Of a DNA stretch of 64,000 nt, positions 1 through 11,299 are shown one piece after another. The notes beneath the pieces were generated by a model. It ran no database searches. It was not told the origin of the DNA and saw only the letters and a program-made list of their open reading frames with translations. Origin of the DNA: Cenococcum geophilum 1.58 (taxonomy: Eukaryota; Ascomycota; Dothideomycetes; Gloniales; Gloniaceae); assembly GCA_001692895.1 (NCBI GenBank), contig KV748220.1, positions 868,358 through 932,357 on the forward strand. Reading direction: 5' to 3'. Within the stretch, counting starts at the first letter, position 1, and every line of letters begins with the position of its first letter. The position numbers and the translations under genes were made by a program.

Positions 1-1192
1 GCTAGTATATACAATAAAGAAGCCGCAGTTATCCTATAGAAGAGAATGGAAAGTCCTATACCTAATCTCCTACCAAAAACTCTACTAGCTCTTCTATACT
101 AGAGTCTAGAGCATATATTATAAACTTTATATACTACTCCTTATCCTTAATTAAATTTAATATTACTTTCCTGTTGTTATACTAGCTATAGCTGTTTTTT
201 ATAAGACTACAGTACTGCTTGAATTATATAAATGACTTATTAGATTTAAACCTTTCTAGCCTACGCTTACCGGTTTCTATATTTAGGATAAAGTAGTATA
301 TTAGGGCGGAGGATATATATTCTGCTAAATTTAACAAACTTAGCTAGTTCTAAAAGTTAAATTAGTAAATATTATAGGAGTAGTAGGGCCCTAGATTTCT
401 AGCTTACTCTAAAGCTCTCTAGTTAGAATATACTTAGTAGACTAGTCTAGCCTACTCTAGAGCTCTCCCTTTAGGACAGACTTAGTAGACTAGATAGCAT
501 AGTCCGGCTCACTAATAAATAGCCTAAGTTATTAACTGTGTTAGTTTTATTATTACTAAGGCTTGCGAGGAACCTCTCTCTTATGTTATTGCTTAGATCT
601 GCTATAAGATTATTAAGGTTATCTTTATACGGGTCCTTAATAATTTCTATAGTTAATTAATCCGGCATTAGGCCCGTAGTATATTTAATAACTATAGGCT
701 AAAGCCGCAGCTAGATTCTAGTTTGCCGTTTTTTGGATATCTAATTCTAGCTAGCTAATAGGTTAGTATAGGCTTCTATAACGGGTTAGAGAATAATAAT
801 AGGTAGTAAAATACTAAATATATACTAACTGCTAACAACGGAGCTATAAAAGCTATCTGTTCTCTTAGACCCAGTTCTATACTCCTTAATTATATAATAT
901 ATTGCTATTAAAATAAAAGTAATAGTATTACTGGTAAGCTTTTTAAATATATTATAAGAGCAGGGTAATTAGGTAAGGCCGTTCCTTCCTTTACCGTAGA
1001 ATATACTAGCTATGCTAGTAACTATCGCGTTAGAACGGAAGCGGTTATTACTTAGCTATTAGCTCTCATTAGTATTTTACTAAATAGCACGGGCAAAATA
1101 CCTTTGTATAATCTAGCGTAATAAAATTATAATTAGTTAGTCGTTCTATAATTAGTTTGGGCATATTATTAAACCCTAGCCTATATACCTCT
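1..1192. other. Unassigned RIP-mutated DNA at the left edge
   Basis: No open frame of useful length and no recognisable domain, terminal repeat or RNA gene was seen on either strand. The stretch is TpA-rich with little CpA or TpG, like the mutated transposons elsewhere in the window. It holds a two-copy 48-bp tandem repeat, listed separately. It ends where X copy A begins, so it is part of the older sequence into which that element inserted. It may be a relic of a repeated element or of a duplicated host segment; I cannot tell which. Confidence 0.6.
398..493. repeat. Tandem repeat, 2 x 48 bp
   Basis: Two adjacent 48-bp units (398-445 and 446-493) both begin TCTAGCYTACTCTARAGCTC and both end ACTTAGTAGACTAG. 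The unit is a multiple of three, so it could descend from a 16-residue protein repeat, but no frame is open today. Confidence 0.75.
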
Positions 1193-2039
1193 CTTTATTA
1201 ACAAATTGTTTATACCTCCTAATAGTACTAATAGGCTCCTAATAGCTCTGTTAGGGCTGCTAGGATCTTTAAAAGACACCTATACTCGGCTTCCTATTAG
1301 GAGCCTGTTAGGAGGCCGTCTGGACTATACGGACTATTAGGACCTTTAGGGCTATTAGGACTATTAGGACCATTAGGATAATTAAAATAATTAGGATAAT
1401 TAGAATAATTAAAATAATTAAAATTATAGATTTCAAAATAAGGTATATTAATACTCCAGTATTTATAGCAGTTAAAATATAAAAATTAGGTTAATTTTAG
1501 GCCCTATTTTATATATAGAATACTTTAAGCTATCTAAATAATCTAAATCGATCCTTCCTACCTACCACCTATATTTATATCTACTTAGGCGTCAAGCAAT
1601 CGATTAATTAAGGAGATAAGGGGTAAGGCTCTCGCAGAGGCTCTAAACCGTTAATTAGCGGTATTCCCAATAATCCGCTGGCCGTATACTGATTTCCTAA
1701 CTAGGCCTAGTACCTACCTACCTGCCTATTTGCCTATTTGCCTATCTACCTATCTACCTATCTACTTATCTGCCTATATTAGTGTCTAATTTAATTTAGA
1801 GGAAGGGTTGGCCCGATTAAAGCCTCTAATTACATTCAAACGGTAGTTGTGTGGGTTGCCTCCCTAGGAGGCCTTAATTCGATTTGGTAACGGGCCAATA
1901 TTAAAGCTTTAGTTTAATTTAATCGATTAATTAATTAAATTGTTTGTGGTGTTTGCTAGCTAGTTATTTAAACGGTTGTTATCTAGTTCTGGCAACGGTT
2001 ATCTAGTTCTAGTAACGGTTATTTAGTTCTGGTAACGGT

Positions 2040-2286
2040 TATTATTAGCGACTTAGTCAATTAAGGCACAAGCATAGCAAAAGGGTCGGGTAAGCCTATA
2101 CGATTGGATTGTCTATAAACAAGGATCTAAAGCTAGAGAAAGGAAAAGGGAAGAAGAGTAGCGCCGCTTGAGGTTTTATGCGATTATCTAGTTACGTAAC
2201 TACGACTGTTTAAAACAGTAAGAAACTGTCTGCAATTGTCCACTACAATCCACTACTACAATCTACCGTTTTCCACTAGCGCTGTA
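2040..2286 (-). repeat. 3' LTR of the family 1 Gypsy element
   Basis: This 247-bp copy pairs with 8191-8418 plus 8681-8699, also 247 bp in total. Roughly 30 positions differ, nearly all C/T or G/A. Both copies begin and end with TA, as expected if original TG and CA termini were mutated. The minus-strand polypurine tract (a run of G after AAA) lies just inside, at about 2290-2306. Confidence 0.85.
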
Positions 2287-2739
2287 ATATTACCCCCCCC
2301 TTTAAAAAAGCCTGCCCTTAGGCTTTATATATCTGTATTATATTTATAGGGTATTCTTATCCTTATGCTTAATAGGCAGCTTATTATCTTCGCTATATTA
2401 GCACTCTATATACTTATTTAGGTACTTTAGAGGTCTGGGCTTGTTAGGGTATTAGTTGTAAAATTCTTTAAGCTTTTAGGGGTAGCCTATAAAGTTTTAA
2501 GCGGGGTACTAGGTTAGGTCTAGATTGTAACCTTTCTATTAAATATGGTATTATAGCGTCCCTTATACTAGTTTATAGGCTAGTATTTTATTAACTTTCT
2601 ATTTATCGTCGCTATTAACTTAAATTAGTAGCAGGGGCTTATTCTTTTATCTAGGTAGCGGGTTATTTATAGCTTTCCGTAGCTTATCTAGTAAGAAAAT
2701 AGGGTAAACTTTAATTAGGTCTAGGAGCTTAATGTAACC

Positions 2740-2917
2740 GACTACGGGTGCTGCCGAGACAGCCTCAACGCCACCCTATATATTGATCGCAGATCAATAT
2801 TACTTGCAGATTACTGTTCCTATTTCAGCTACCATTTCATGTATATATACCTCTTGATTTCCATAGATTTACAATCAAGTCGCTCGTTTAATTTCCACAC
2901 ACTGCAAAGCTTACACT
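2740..2917 (-). mobile_element. Short unmutated insertion (178 bp) in the Gypsy element, possibly a solo LTR
   Basis: TAACC occurs at 2735-2739 and again at 2918-2922, a 5-bp target duplication. The Gypsy coding relic reads on either side. Unlike its host, the insert keeps many CpA and TpG dinucleotides, so it arrived after the host was mutated. On the minus strand it carries a TATA-like stretch (about 2836-2846). Part of it (2836-2914) matches 60841-60925 in reverse orientation. Ends are not clean TG...CA, so solo LTR is only one reading; a SINE-like or other short element is possible. Confidence 0.6.
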
Positions 2918-4659
2918 TAACCTCATATAAGTTGCCTATTTTATTAAGGATCTTATATAGTCCTACTATCTAATAGTCTAGCTTACGGCTAGGTTATTCC
3001 GTCTTTTAGTTCTTTATTATAACCTAGACTATATTTTTTACGGTAAAGTTAGGCTCTTGCTTATACTTATTCGCCTACTATTATATTAATTTTTAGGTCT
3101 TTTCTAGATTTATACGGGTTACTATTTATGCTTCTTCTAAGCGCTTAGCGTACTACTAGGCTTTTTTATAAAATAGTTTTTCGCGTACAGTCTGGGGTCC
3201 TTTTAGTTTTTCCTAGTTAAAGCTTATATAGGGTAAGTAGCCTATTTCTAGTTAGATAGGGGCAAATCCTATAGAGTTATAAGGTAGGGTTGCTTAGGCG
3301 TAGTTTATTAAGGGTAGCAGTTTAACCTGGTTATTTTAAAAGTAGTTAATAAAGGGCTGAAGTCTCTAGTCTAAGTATTAATTTATAATTTCCGTCTAAC
3401 TATTTATTTAGGAGTAGTATATTATCGAAAGCTTTAGCTTAATACCTAAGATCTAGGTAAACTTATTCTAGAAAGCTAATATAAATTACGGCCTATAATC
3501 GGATATAATAGTATCTAGTAGTCTGTAAATTTGGTAGACGTAGTAGATATATAATTAGGCCGCCTCTTTAGCATTAATATTTTTATAATAGGGGATTAAG
3601 AACAGGCGCTTACTAAAGTAGTTAACTAAGATTATAACTATATCGTATCTGTTACGGTCTGTAGGTAGTTTATAGAAGTCTATAGAGATATACTACTAGG
3701 GGCGTTTTAGTATTAGGAGTGGCTTTAATAGTCCTAGGGTTTTATCTTGTGGAATTATAAATCTACGGCAGTTATTATAGTTCTATATATAGTGGTTAAT
3801 ATCTATAACTATTCCGGGCTAGTAGTAGCGGTTACTAATAATTTTATAGGTTTTATTTTTTCTAGGGTAGGCCGTAGAGACCTAGGTATAAGCTTCGGTA
3901 ATAAGCTAGGTTCATAATTTCTATTCCTTAGCTACTACTAGCCGTTCCTAGTACTTAAGTAATCCGTTTTTAAGGGACTATAGGCTAGTAACATTCTTTG
4001 CCTTTTTGCGGTACTTCTATAAAGAGGGGGTTGTTTAGTTAGCCTATAGTAGTTTATTAATAAGGTTAAGTTTAGAGGAGTTAATAGGATATATCTTAGC
4101 GCTAAGAAGTCTATATTTAGTTCTACCTATATCTAGGGGTTAAGGTATTCTAGTTATAGTAGCGTTTAAGTCTGTAATAAGATCTTCGCAACCGTCTAGT
4201 TATTTAGGTTTTATTCGCGCCTTATAAGAGCGTCCGCATAATTTATAGCGCCTAGTCTATATATAATTAAGAAGTTAAATTAAGATAGGATATCCGCCTA
4301 GCGTGCCGGCCAGGCTATAAGGGCCTTAGTTATTATAAAGTATTCTAGGGCCTTATAATCTAAAACTACCTTAATAGGCTTAGGGGTCCCCTCTAGCTAT
4401 ATACGCTAGTACTAAAAGCCAGAGATAATAGCCAGTATTTCTTTATTATAGATATAGTAGTTTAGCTTAGTATTTATTATAGTATTTATATAGTATATAA
4501 TAGGGTGCTATTCTCTATCTAATTACTTCTAAGAAAAAACACTAGCTATTACGCTATTTAAGGTATTAGTTTTTAGTATTAAGGACTATTCCGGGTTAAA
4601 ATAGGCAAGTAAAGGAACTAATACTAGCTGTTTTTTAAGCTTATTAAAGGCCTGCCTAC

Positions 4660-4907
4660 TGTTACGGAAGTGGGCACAAGCTGGAATACAATATACTAAA
4701 CAGGGTAGTAATTGAAGAAGGCTACGTACGCGTAACTATGCGTGGTTGATATAAAGACATTTGGATGCAGAACAGAACAGAACAGGTTAGGTACGGGTAT
4801 AAATAGGGGTTGTAGGGGAACGTGCGTAGGTGTCTCGGGACGAACGTGAGCACGGGTCAAGAACGTCAAAACGCGCAGGGACGTGAGAGCGTGTGAGTCC
4901 CGTGACA
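4660..4907 (+). mobile_element. Solo-LTR-like insertion, 248 bp, unmutated
   Basis: The insert begins TGTTACGG and ends CCGTGACA, an imperfect inverted repeat of LTR type. It is flanked by a perfect 5-bp target duplication CCTAC (4655-4659 and 4908-4912). A TATAAATA box lies near 4799. It is far richer in CpG, CpA and TpG than the surrounding Gypsy RNase H region, so it inserted after that element was mutated. The 70-residue open frame on its minus strand is a by-product. No internal region or second LTR is present, which fits LTR-LTR recombination. Confidence 0.8.
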
Positions 4908-7900
4908 CCTACATATAGCGTTAAAGTAGAAGGGCTGGTCTTTTTTTTAGTAAAACGGTTAAGAGGCTAGGTAATTCTACTATAGTTCTTAATAAAGCGT
5001 TAATAGAAGTTATAAAAACCTAAAAATAATTATACCCCCTTTACGGTCCGTAGGGGTGCCTACTAGTTAATTATGGCCGTTTTCTCTAGATTGGCTTTAA
5101 TTTTTATCTATACTAATAATAAAACCTAAGTACTTTATACGCTTAATACTAAACTTTAACTTCTTAATATTAACCTAAAGGCTAACCTTATAGAGCCATT
5201 ATAGGACTTTATAGACGTACTCCTTGTATTCTAGCTTATTCTTAAAGTAGATTATAATATTATCTAAATAGGCTGTATAGAAGTTGTTAAGGTAGTTAGG
5301 GAGTACATTACTCACATACCGCTAGTATATAGCTAGTCTATTAGTTAGTCTAAAAGGGAGTACTTTATATTTATATATTCTGTAACGGGTTTAAAATATA
5401 GTAAGATCCTTAAACCTAGGGTTTATTCTAATTTAGTAAAAGGCCTAGCGAATATTAAGCTTTATAAAAACCTTAGCTCTACTTATTTAGGCTAAAGTCT
5501 TATTAAATAGGGGTAGCGGATAGCGGTCCTTATAGGTTATATTATTTAGCTTATAGTAGTTAATATAAAAGCGGAGTCCTTTATTTAGCTTTTTAATAAA
5601 GAGAATAGGCGAGGTAAAAGGGGCTTAACTAGGCTTAATAAAGCCCTTATTTAGGTTATTAATAAGATACTGCTTTATACCTATAATTCGGTAATAAACT
5701 GCTTATAAAGGGGGCTAAAGCTAAGGTTATTTTCCTTGCCCTGCTTAATCTTAATCTTATAGTTATATGGTTAGTAAAGTAGAAGTATATTAGACGCTAC
5801 TTTAGAGAATACGTCCTTGAATTTCTAGTGTTAATAGGGCAGCTTTTATTTTACTAGTTCCTTATCTATAAACTTGCTTTCTTATCTACTAAACTTACTT
5901 TTTTTCCCTTAATTATTTAATTAATTTTATATAAGCTAGTTGTAAAGGCAATAGTATTAGGCTAGGCTAAGTTCTAGTAGAATCCTACGGCACTAATATA
6001 GCAGATATTAACTAGTAGGAGGTCCGCTAGTTTCTTTACGGATATCCGTCGGGTTATATTTTATAGATAGTATTTATAGTCTTCCTTAGCTTATATTCTA
6101 TTTTCCATAAATTATCTTTACTATTTATTAGTTTAGTATAGCGTCCAATATTTCTAGCTTTTCTTTATAGCTGCGTAGGGCCTAAATCCTCCGTAGTTAA
6201 CTTAGCTAGATTACTACTAGCTTCCTAAGTCTTTAGTGCGGGTGGCGTAATATAGCTAGTCTAGAGGTGGTGTAGTATATGGATCCGTTACGGGTTACGC
6301 TATATATCTTTCTTAAAGGCCTTATCTCTACATATAGTATCTACTTAATAAATAGTATTAATTTAGGGCCGTATAAGGTTTTCTATTATAATACTGATTT
6401 CTTTTATAAAAGAAGGGGTTAGGGGTAGGGTTTTAGGCTAGATAAGCCGCCTACTTTATATATTAAGCTATAAGCCTAAATAGGCTAGCCATTTTCTTTT
6501 TAACATTATATTATAGCTTCCTAGGTCTATAATAAGGAAGGGAACGTTATACTGCCTTCGTCTATTAACGCGGAGGTAAATTTATAAGATAGTTATAATA
6601 GGTAGCCCTATCCGTCCGTTATACCCGCGAATAGAAATTAGTTTAGGCGGTTCTTTAATAGGTGTATTTAAAAGGTTAGCCAGCTTTACGATATACTGGG
6701 TATCTATTAAAGTAAAGGTATTTGCTCCAGAGTTAGCTAAAGCAGAGGTTAAAACTTAATATCTATTATAAAATAAAGTATAAGGGATAGTGCAGCTTCT
6801 TCTATTAATTAGCTAACCTAGATTAATATATAACATATTAATCCCTTTTAGCCCTAGAGGGAAGTCTTTCTTTAGGGTTCCTCTTTTTCTAACTCTACAC
6901 TATCCTCCTAGATTAATAAAACCTTGTCCGTTTTTATTTATTTATTAGGCAGTCCTTTATATAGTAGCCTTTCTAACCGCATAAGAAGTAAGCTCCTTAA
7001 TCGCTAAGGGCCTATCTTTAGGGGTCGCTATATATAGGCTAAGTATACGCTAGACCCGTAGTAGAACTAGCCGCACAGCTAGCTACTAAATTAATAGTAG
7101 GCTATATAGCTAGTGCTACGGGAGTTGCTAATTATACTAGGGCACTATAGGCCGTTCTTATAGTAGTTTGGTTTAAAGAGTTTCGGGCTTTATACCGTTT
7201 AGCTCTTGCCTTAATTTAATAGAGGCCTTAGTTAATAGCCAAGCACTAGTCTATAAGTTCCTTTAGCGTCTATATAGTAGTAAAACCTAGCAGTATAGCT
7301 CGCTGCAGGTCTAGGGTAAGCTTATTAAATAGGTCTAGCATTAAATCTTTCTAGGGAATTTAAGCTTAGCTAACTAGGTGCAGAAAGCGGGTCTAAAAGG
7401 CTAAAAAGGTCTCCGTTATTTTTATATTTAGGCTTTTATAATTAAGGCGGGCGTTCTATACCTTAAAGGGGTTCTTATAGATAAAAGATAGGTAGTTAAT
7501 TATCTCTTCTCTAGAAAGGAAGGGATTTACTAAGTCCTATGCGTATTACGGACGTAGGTATATCTATACGTCTTTGCCGGTATAGCCAAAGACGTAGGCT
7601 ATTTTAGCTCTAGTAGTAAGGAAGTAGTCCGCATTAACTTTAAGCTTATTCTATAGTTAAAGCTTCCAATTATTAAATATAGGATTAGTTCTATTAGTAA
7701 GTAACGGGGGGTCCGTAACCTTCGCGGACCGCAGTAATACTAATACTATATACTAAACTAGAGCCTTAAGAACCGTAGTAAGTCTCTAGGTGTTTAATAA
7801 CTCCTTACTAGGTATAGGGGGTTCTCTAGCTTTAAGCAGCTCTTAAAGCCGTTTAATTTTAGTATTAGCTGCTATAAGCTCTACCTAGGAGTTTAAGTTA

Positions 7901-8190
7901 GTTACTATTTTACCATTAGAGGTATTTAAGGATCCTATAGCTACTTTACCGGCTGCTGTATTTCTTAGTATAGTGGTATAGTTATTAGGGTAACTTTTAG
8001 TAGGATTCTATAGGGGTTCTAGTCTATGCGTATTCTATAGATCTTATTGTTCTTTTCTATTCTTCTAGTTCTATTCTGTTCTTTAAGTTCTAGTAATAGT
8101 CTTTAGGTCTACTTCTATGTTCTATTTTTATTTATAGTCTATAAATATTTTTAAGTTCCTTCTTAGGAAGAAGAGTAGATAAGCTTTAGA

Positions 8191-8699
8191 TAATATTAGC
8201 GACTTAGTTAATTAAGGCATAAGTATAGCAAAAGGGTCGCGCGGGCCTATATAATTAGATTATCTATAAACGAGGATCTAAAGCTAAAGAAAGGAAAAGG
8301 GAAGAAGGGTAGCGCCGTTTAAGGTTTTATACGATCATCTAGTTACGTAACTATAACTATCTAAAACAGTAAGAAACTGTCTGCGATTGTCCGCCACAAT
8401 CCACCACTACAATCTACCTGTAAGGGTTATTTTGGCCCTTACTCGGCTGCATCGCCTAGGGGCTCTCAGGGGTCGCCAAGGCTAGCCTTCGGCTAGCCCT
8501 TGGCACCTCCTTATAAGCACCTCAGGCTTGCAGCCCTTCCCTCCTCATCAGTTCGTCTCTGTACTCAGGCTATTGCCTACCCTCATTACCATATCGCCTC
8601 TTCCATCGACTCCCTATGTGACTCATGCTCGGCTTGCCTGCTCCCTACCGTACACCCTAGCAATACTGCCTTACACTACCGTTTTCTACTAGCGCCGTA
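8191..8699 (-). repeat. 5' LTR of the family 1 Gypsy element, interrupted
   Basis: The LTR lies in two pieces, 8191-8418 and 8681-8699, around a later 257-bp insertion and one copy of its target duplication. Its outer end abuts the 20-bp repeats of X copy A. Confidence 0.83.
8419..8675 (+). mobile_element. Solo-LTR-like insertion, 257 bp, inside another LTR
   Basis: It begins TGTAAGG and ends CCTTACA, a perfect 7-bp inverted terminal repeat of TG...CA form. A perfect 5-bp duplication CTACC lies at 8414-8418 and 8676-8680. It is GC-rich and unmutated beside a TpA-rich host. A strong stem-loop (about 8472-8503, arms CCAAGGCTAGCC and GGCTAGCCCTTGG) is followed by a TATAAG motif near 8511, as in an LTR promoter. 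The 66-residue open frame starting at 8500 is not supported as a gene. A small TRIM or SINE-like element is the alternative. Confidence 0.78.
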
Positions 8700-9021
8700 A
8701 CAGCTATCTAGTTCTAGCAACAGTTGTTTAGTTCTAGCAACGGTTCTCTACTAGCTGCTATTCTAGTACCTCCTAAAATAGGGAGGATATAAGAAAGGGC
8801 AAAAAATAAGATGGCTATAAAGGGGGTAATTTAGTAGAGGTATATATAGGCTATTAGAAATATAGTGGGGACCTAATAGCACTATATATCGCACGCACGC
8901 GTATATAGAGGGGAGTGTCGCATTAGGGGGGAGGTATCGCATTAAGGAGGAGGTATCGCATTAGGGGGGTGTCGCATTTAGGGGGTATTGCTTAAGGGGT
9001 ATATATAGAGGGGGTTGTTTT

Positions 9022-9040
9022 GGGGGGGGGGGGGGGGGGG
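9022..9040 (+). repeat. G19 homopolymer in X copy A
   Basis: Nineteen consecutive G bases sit in the G-rich part of X copy A, downstream of the GTCGCATT repeats. The matching part of X copy B has only runs of six to seven G, so this is probably slippage expansion; the exact length may be unreliable in an assembly. Confidence 0.9.
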
Positions 9041-9343
9041 ATTAAAAGGGATATCGCTTAGTAGGTGTTCTACCAGGAACCTAATAAGATAATTAGGAAA
9101 TACTAGTTTCCTATTAGGGGCCTAACAGGACAATTAGAAAAATTAAAGATCCTACTAGGAGCCTATTAAGAACCTATTAAAACGACTAGGATAATTAGGA
9201 AAATTAAGACCTTGCTAGGAGGCCTTTAAGATCTTAGCACCCTAATAAAATGCTAATGTTATAACTATATAAGCTTTTATAATCGCGTAGTTCCTAAAGT
9301 TTTCTATTATATTAAATAGCTATATATAATATTAAGATTATTA

Positions 9344-9769
9344 ACGTATTCCACCACCGAGCCGGCAGAACCACCAAGCCGGCAAGTCCATTTCCCCACC
9401 AAAAATCGTAAAAATCACAATATAATATCTTAACAACCACTTAATAATAAATTCTAATAATTTAGATTTAGACTTTTATATACACTCTATAGCTTCTATT
9501 AAAGTTATATAGTAAATAGGTTAGTAGTTTTTAAGGTATTAAAATTTAGGGGCCAAAATATAGCCAAATTACTATATCTTAAAAACTACTAAACTATTTA
9601 CTATATAACTTTAATAGAAGCTATAGAGTGTATATAAAAGTCTAAATCTAAATTATTAGAATTTATTATTTAGTGGTTGTTAAGATATTATATTGTGATT
9701 TTTACGATTTTTGGTAGGGAAATGGACTTGCCGGCTCAGTGGTTCTACCGGCTCGGTAGTGGAATACGT
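9344..9769. mobile_element. Palindromic MITE, 426 bp, with TA target duplication
   Basis: Two arms of about 200 bp are near-perfect reverse complements, with about ten mismatches, around a short centre at about 9550-9565. The ends begin ACGTATTCCAC on both strands and are flanked by TA (9342-9343 and 9770-9771). TA duplication and ACGT ends suit a non-autonomous Tc1/mariner-pogo type element. The outer parts keep GCCGG motifs while the inner parts are AT-rich. No coding sequence is present. It would fold into one long hairpin. Confidence 0.87.
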
Positions 9770-9771
9770 TA

Positions 9772-10290
9772 GTAGATAATTTAATATAATATTTCTAGTA
9801 TATAAATACCTTATAAGTGGACACCAGGTTAGGAATATAATTAGCTTTTTTTAACACTACTTTTAGCTACTTAAAAATAGCTTTTAGCTATACCTTTTTA
9901 TTATACCCTTAACTAAGCCTAAAAAGTGGTTAAACCATAGGTTAATAAGATGCCTATTATAACTCCTAGAGTTAGTTACTAGCGTTACTAGTAAAATAGA
10001 CCTATAAAGCGTAAGTATGGGCTTATATCTCTTAGGTGGATTTCTTTTATATATTGCCGTTATAATATTTAGAGGTACTCTTCTCTTGCCTATAGTACGG
10101 CAGTTAGGTTAAAATCGTTTCTATAGTCTAACTCGTCCTTACTTTCTCTAGCGCTATTTAAGTCCCCTTTAAATTAAATACTAAGTTAGTATACTCTATA
10201 TTAGAGGGAGGTTACTTATTTTATAGACGAAGCTATATTAGAGTTTAGGCGAATATAGCTTACTAGAGAGAATATATAGCTAATACTACG
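9772..10290. other. Unassigned RIP-mutated DNA between two elements
   Basis: No open frame, terminal repeat or domain was recognised. It is probably the same underlying sequence that flanks X copy A on its right (9262-9343) and resumes after 12214, because the intervening elements look inserted. Confidence 0.5.
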
Positions 10291-10697
10291 TCAGGAAAAA
10301 ATTTACCAGCATTTTTACAGCATTTGGCAGCATTTAGCGGCCAAATACGCATTCCGCGCACTATAACGTGTAGCGTATAGTATCGACTAAGGTGCGGCAT
10401 ACTGCCGTATTTAACAATGCGGTGTAGCATACTGCTGTATACTACCGTATTTAATAATATAGTACAGTATACTGCTATATTTAATAATATGGTGCAGTAT
10501 ACTGCCGTATTTAATAATGCGGTGCAGCTAATTACGCATTTTACACTTAATGCGCAATTAATATATAATGCCCTCCTCGCGCATTCTGTATATAATGCCC
10601 TTTTCGCACATTTTATATATCTTATTCTTCTTACGCAGTTAGTGCAAAATAAATTATATTATTTTAGATAATTTAATATATAGCGATAGTTCTTTTT

Positions 10698-10803
10698 TAC
10701 CTACCTACCTGCCTGCCTACCTACCTACCTATTTGCCTACCTGCCTATCTACCTACCTATCTACCTACCTACTTGCCTACCTACTTATCTATCTATCTAT
10801 CTG

Positions 10804-10842
<39 letters not shown>

Positions 10843-10880
10843 GTCTATACCTACCCGTCTATACCTACCTATCTGTGAAA
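10698..10880 (+). repeat. CCTA/CTAT tetranucleotide tract
   Basis: Blocks of CCTA, CCTG and CTAT repeats make the 60-residue YLSIYLSI open frame here a pure repeat shadow. It is the first part of the shared cassette. Confidence 0.9.
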
Positions 10881-10964
10881 ATACCTACCTATATTACCTT
10901 AATTTGATCAATTAATCGAATCGTTTATTATATTCGCTGGCTGGTCGTTTAAATAGTTATTATG

Positions 10965-11165
10965 TGGCTTTAGCAGCGGTCGTATGGCTCTGGCGACGGT
11001 CGTCTAGCTCTAACGACGGTCATCTGGCGACGGCAACGGTCGTCTAGCTCTAGCGACGGTCATCTAGCTCTGGCGACGGTCGTCTAGCTCTAACGACGGT
11101 CGTCTAGCTCCAGCGACGGTCGTCTAGCTCCGGCGATAGTCGTCTAGCTCCGGCGACAGTCGTCT
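10965..11165 (+). repeat. Array of 20-bp units (GGTCGTCTAGCTCTGGCGAC)
   Basis: About ten units of the form GGTCGTCTAGCTCYRRCGAC follow each other with few changes. The same unit recurs at 1975-2039 with 8703-8745, 14936-15175 (reverse), 16680-16780 (reverse, mutated) and 50045-50740. Confidence 0.88.
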
Positions 11166-11299
11166 GCTGGCTGTCTAGGTAGGGAAAATATAAGGAAGGG
11201 TAAAAATTAAGGTGGCTACCTAGGTGTATATAGGGGGTATACTTAGCAGAGGTATGTGTAGAGGCTATCGGGAATATAGCGGGGACCCGATGCGGAGCT

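Larger units (their letters stand above)
2040..8699 (-). mobile_element. Ty3/Gypsy LTR retrotransposon fossil (family 1), heavily RIP-mutated
   Basis: Two 247-bp LTRs bound the element (2040-2286, and 8191-8699 interrupted by a later insertion). A polypurine tract next to the left LTR on the minus strand fixes the orientation. The five bases outside the ends (ACGGT left, ACAGC right) agree apart from C/T and G/A changes. In minus-strand order, translation shows relics of gag with a CCHC zinc knuckle (about 7000-6950), an aspartic protease region, reverse transcriptase (about 5650-5200), RNase H (about 4560-4280), and integrase with a C-terminal part (about 3950-2900). It is broken throughout by very many mutations. 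It inserted into the 20-bp repeat array of X copy A and later received three short insertions. Confidence 0.88.
1193..9261 (+). mobile_element. X element copy A: non-coding TIR element, mutated and split by a Gypsy insertion
   Basis: The left end (CTTTATTAACAAA) and right end (TGCTAATGTTA) are the C-to-T and G-to-A versions of the ends of the unmutated copy at 49205-51795. The order of parts also matches that copy: CCTAATAG-type subterminal repeats, AGGA-rich short repeats, a CCTA tetranucleotide tract, a conserved spacer with a TCCCTAGGAGGCC motif, 20-bp units, a linker with a palindrome and TATA-like box, then GTCGCATT-G-rich repeats and subterminal AGGA repeats. Without the nested Gypsy it is about 1.4 kb. 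No coding sequence is seen. The 12-bp satellite of the other cassette copies is absent here. The target duplication is not clear. Confidence 0.75.

Noticed and set aside
4696-4908. 70-residue minus-strand frame
   Set aside because: It coincides with the solo-LTR-like insertion 4660-4907 and is open only because that DNA is unmutated.
8500-8700. 66-residue frame in unmutated DNA
   Set aside because: It crosses the boundary of the 257-bp solo-LTR-like insertion and its host LTR, so it cannot be an ancestral gene.
10417-10671. 84-residue frame of FNNMVQYTAV-type repeats
   Set aside because: It arises from short TTTAATAATATGGTGCAGTA-like tandem repeats in the Y element; the repeat in Y copy 1 is not open.
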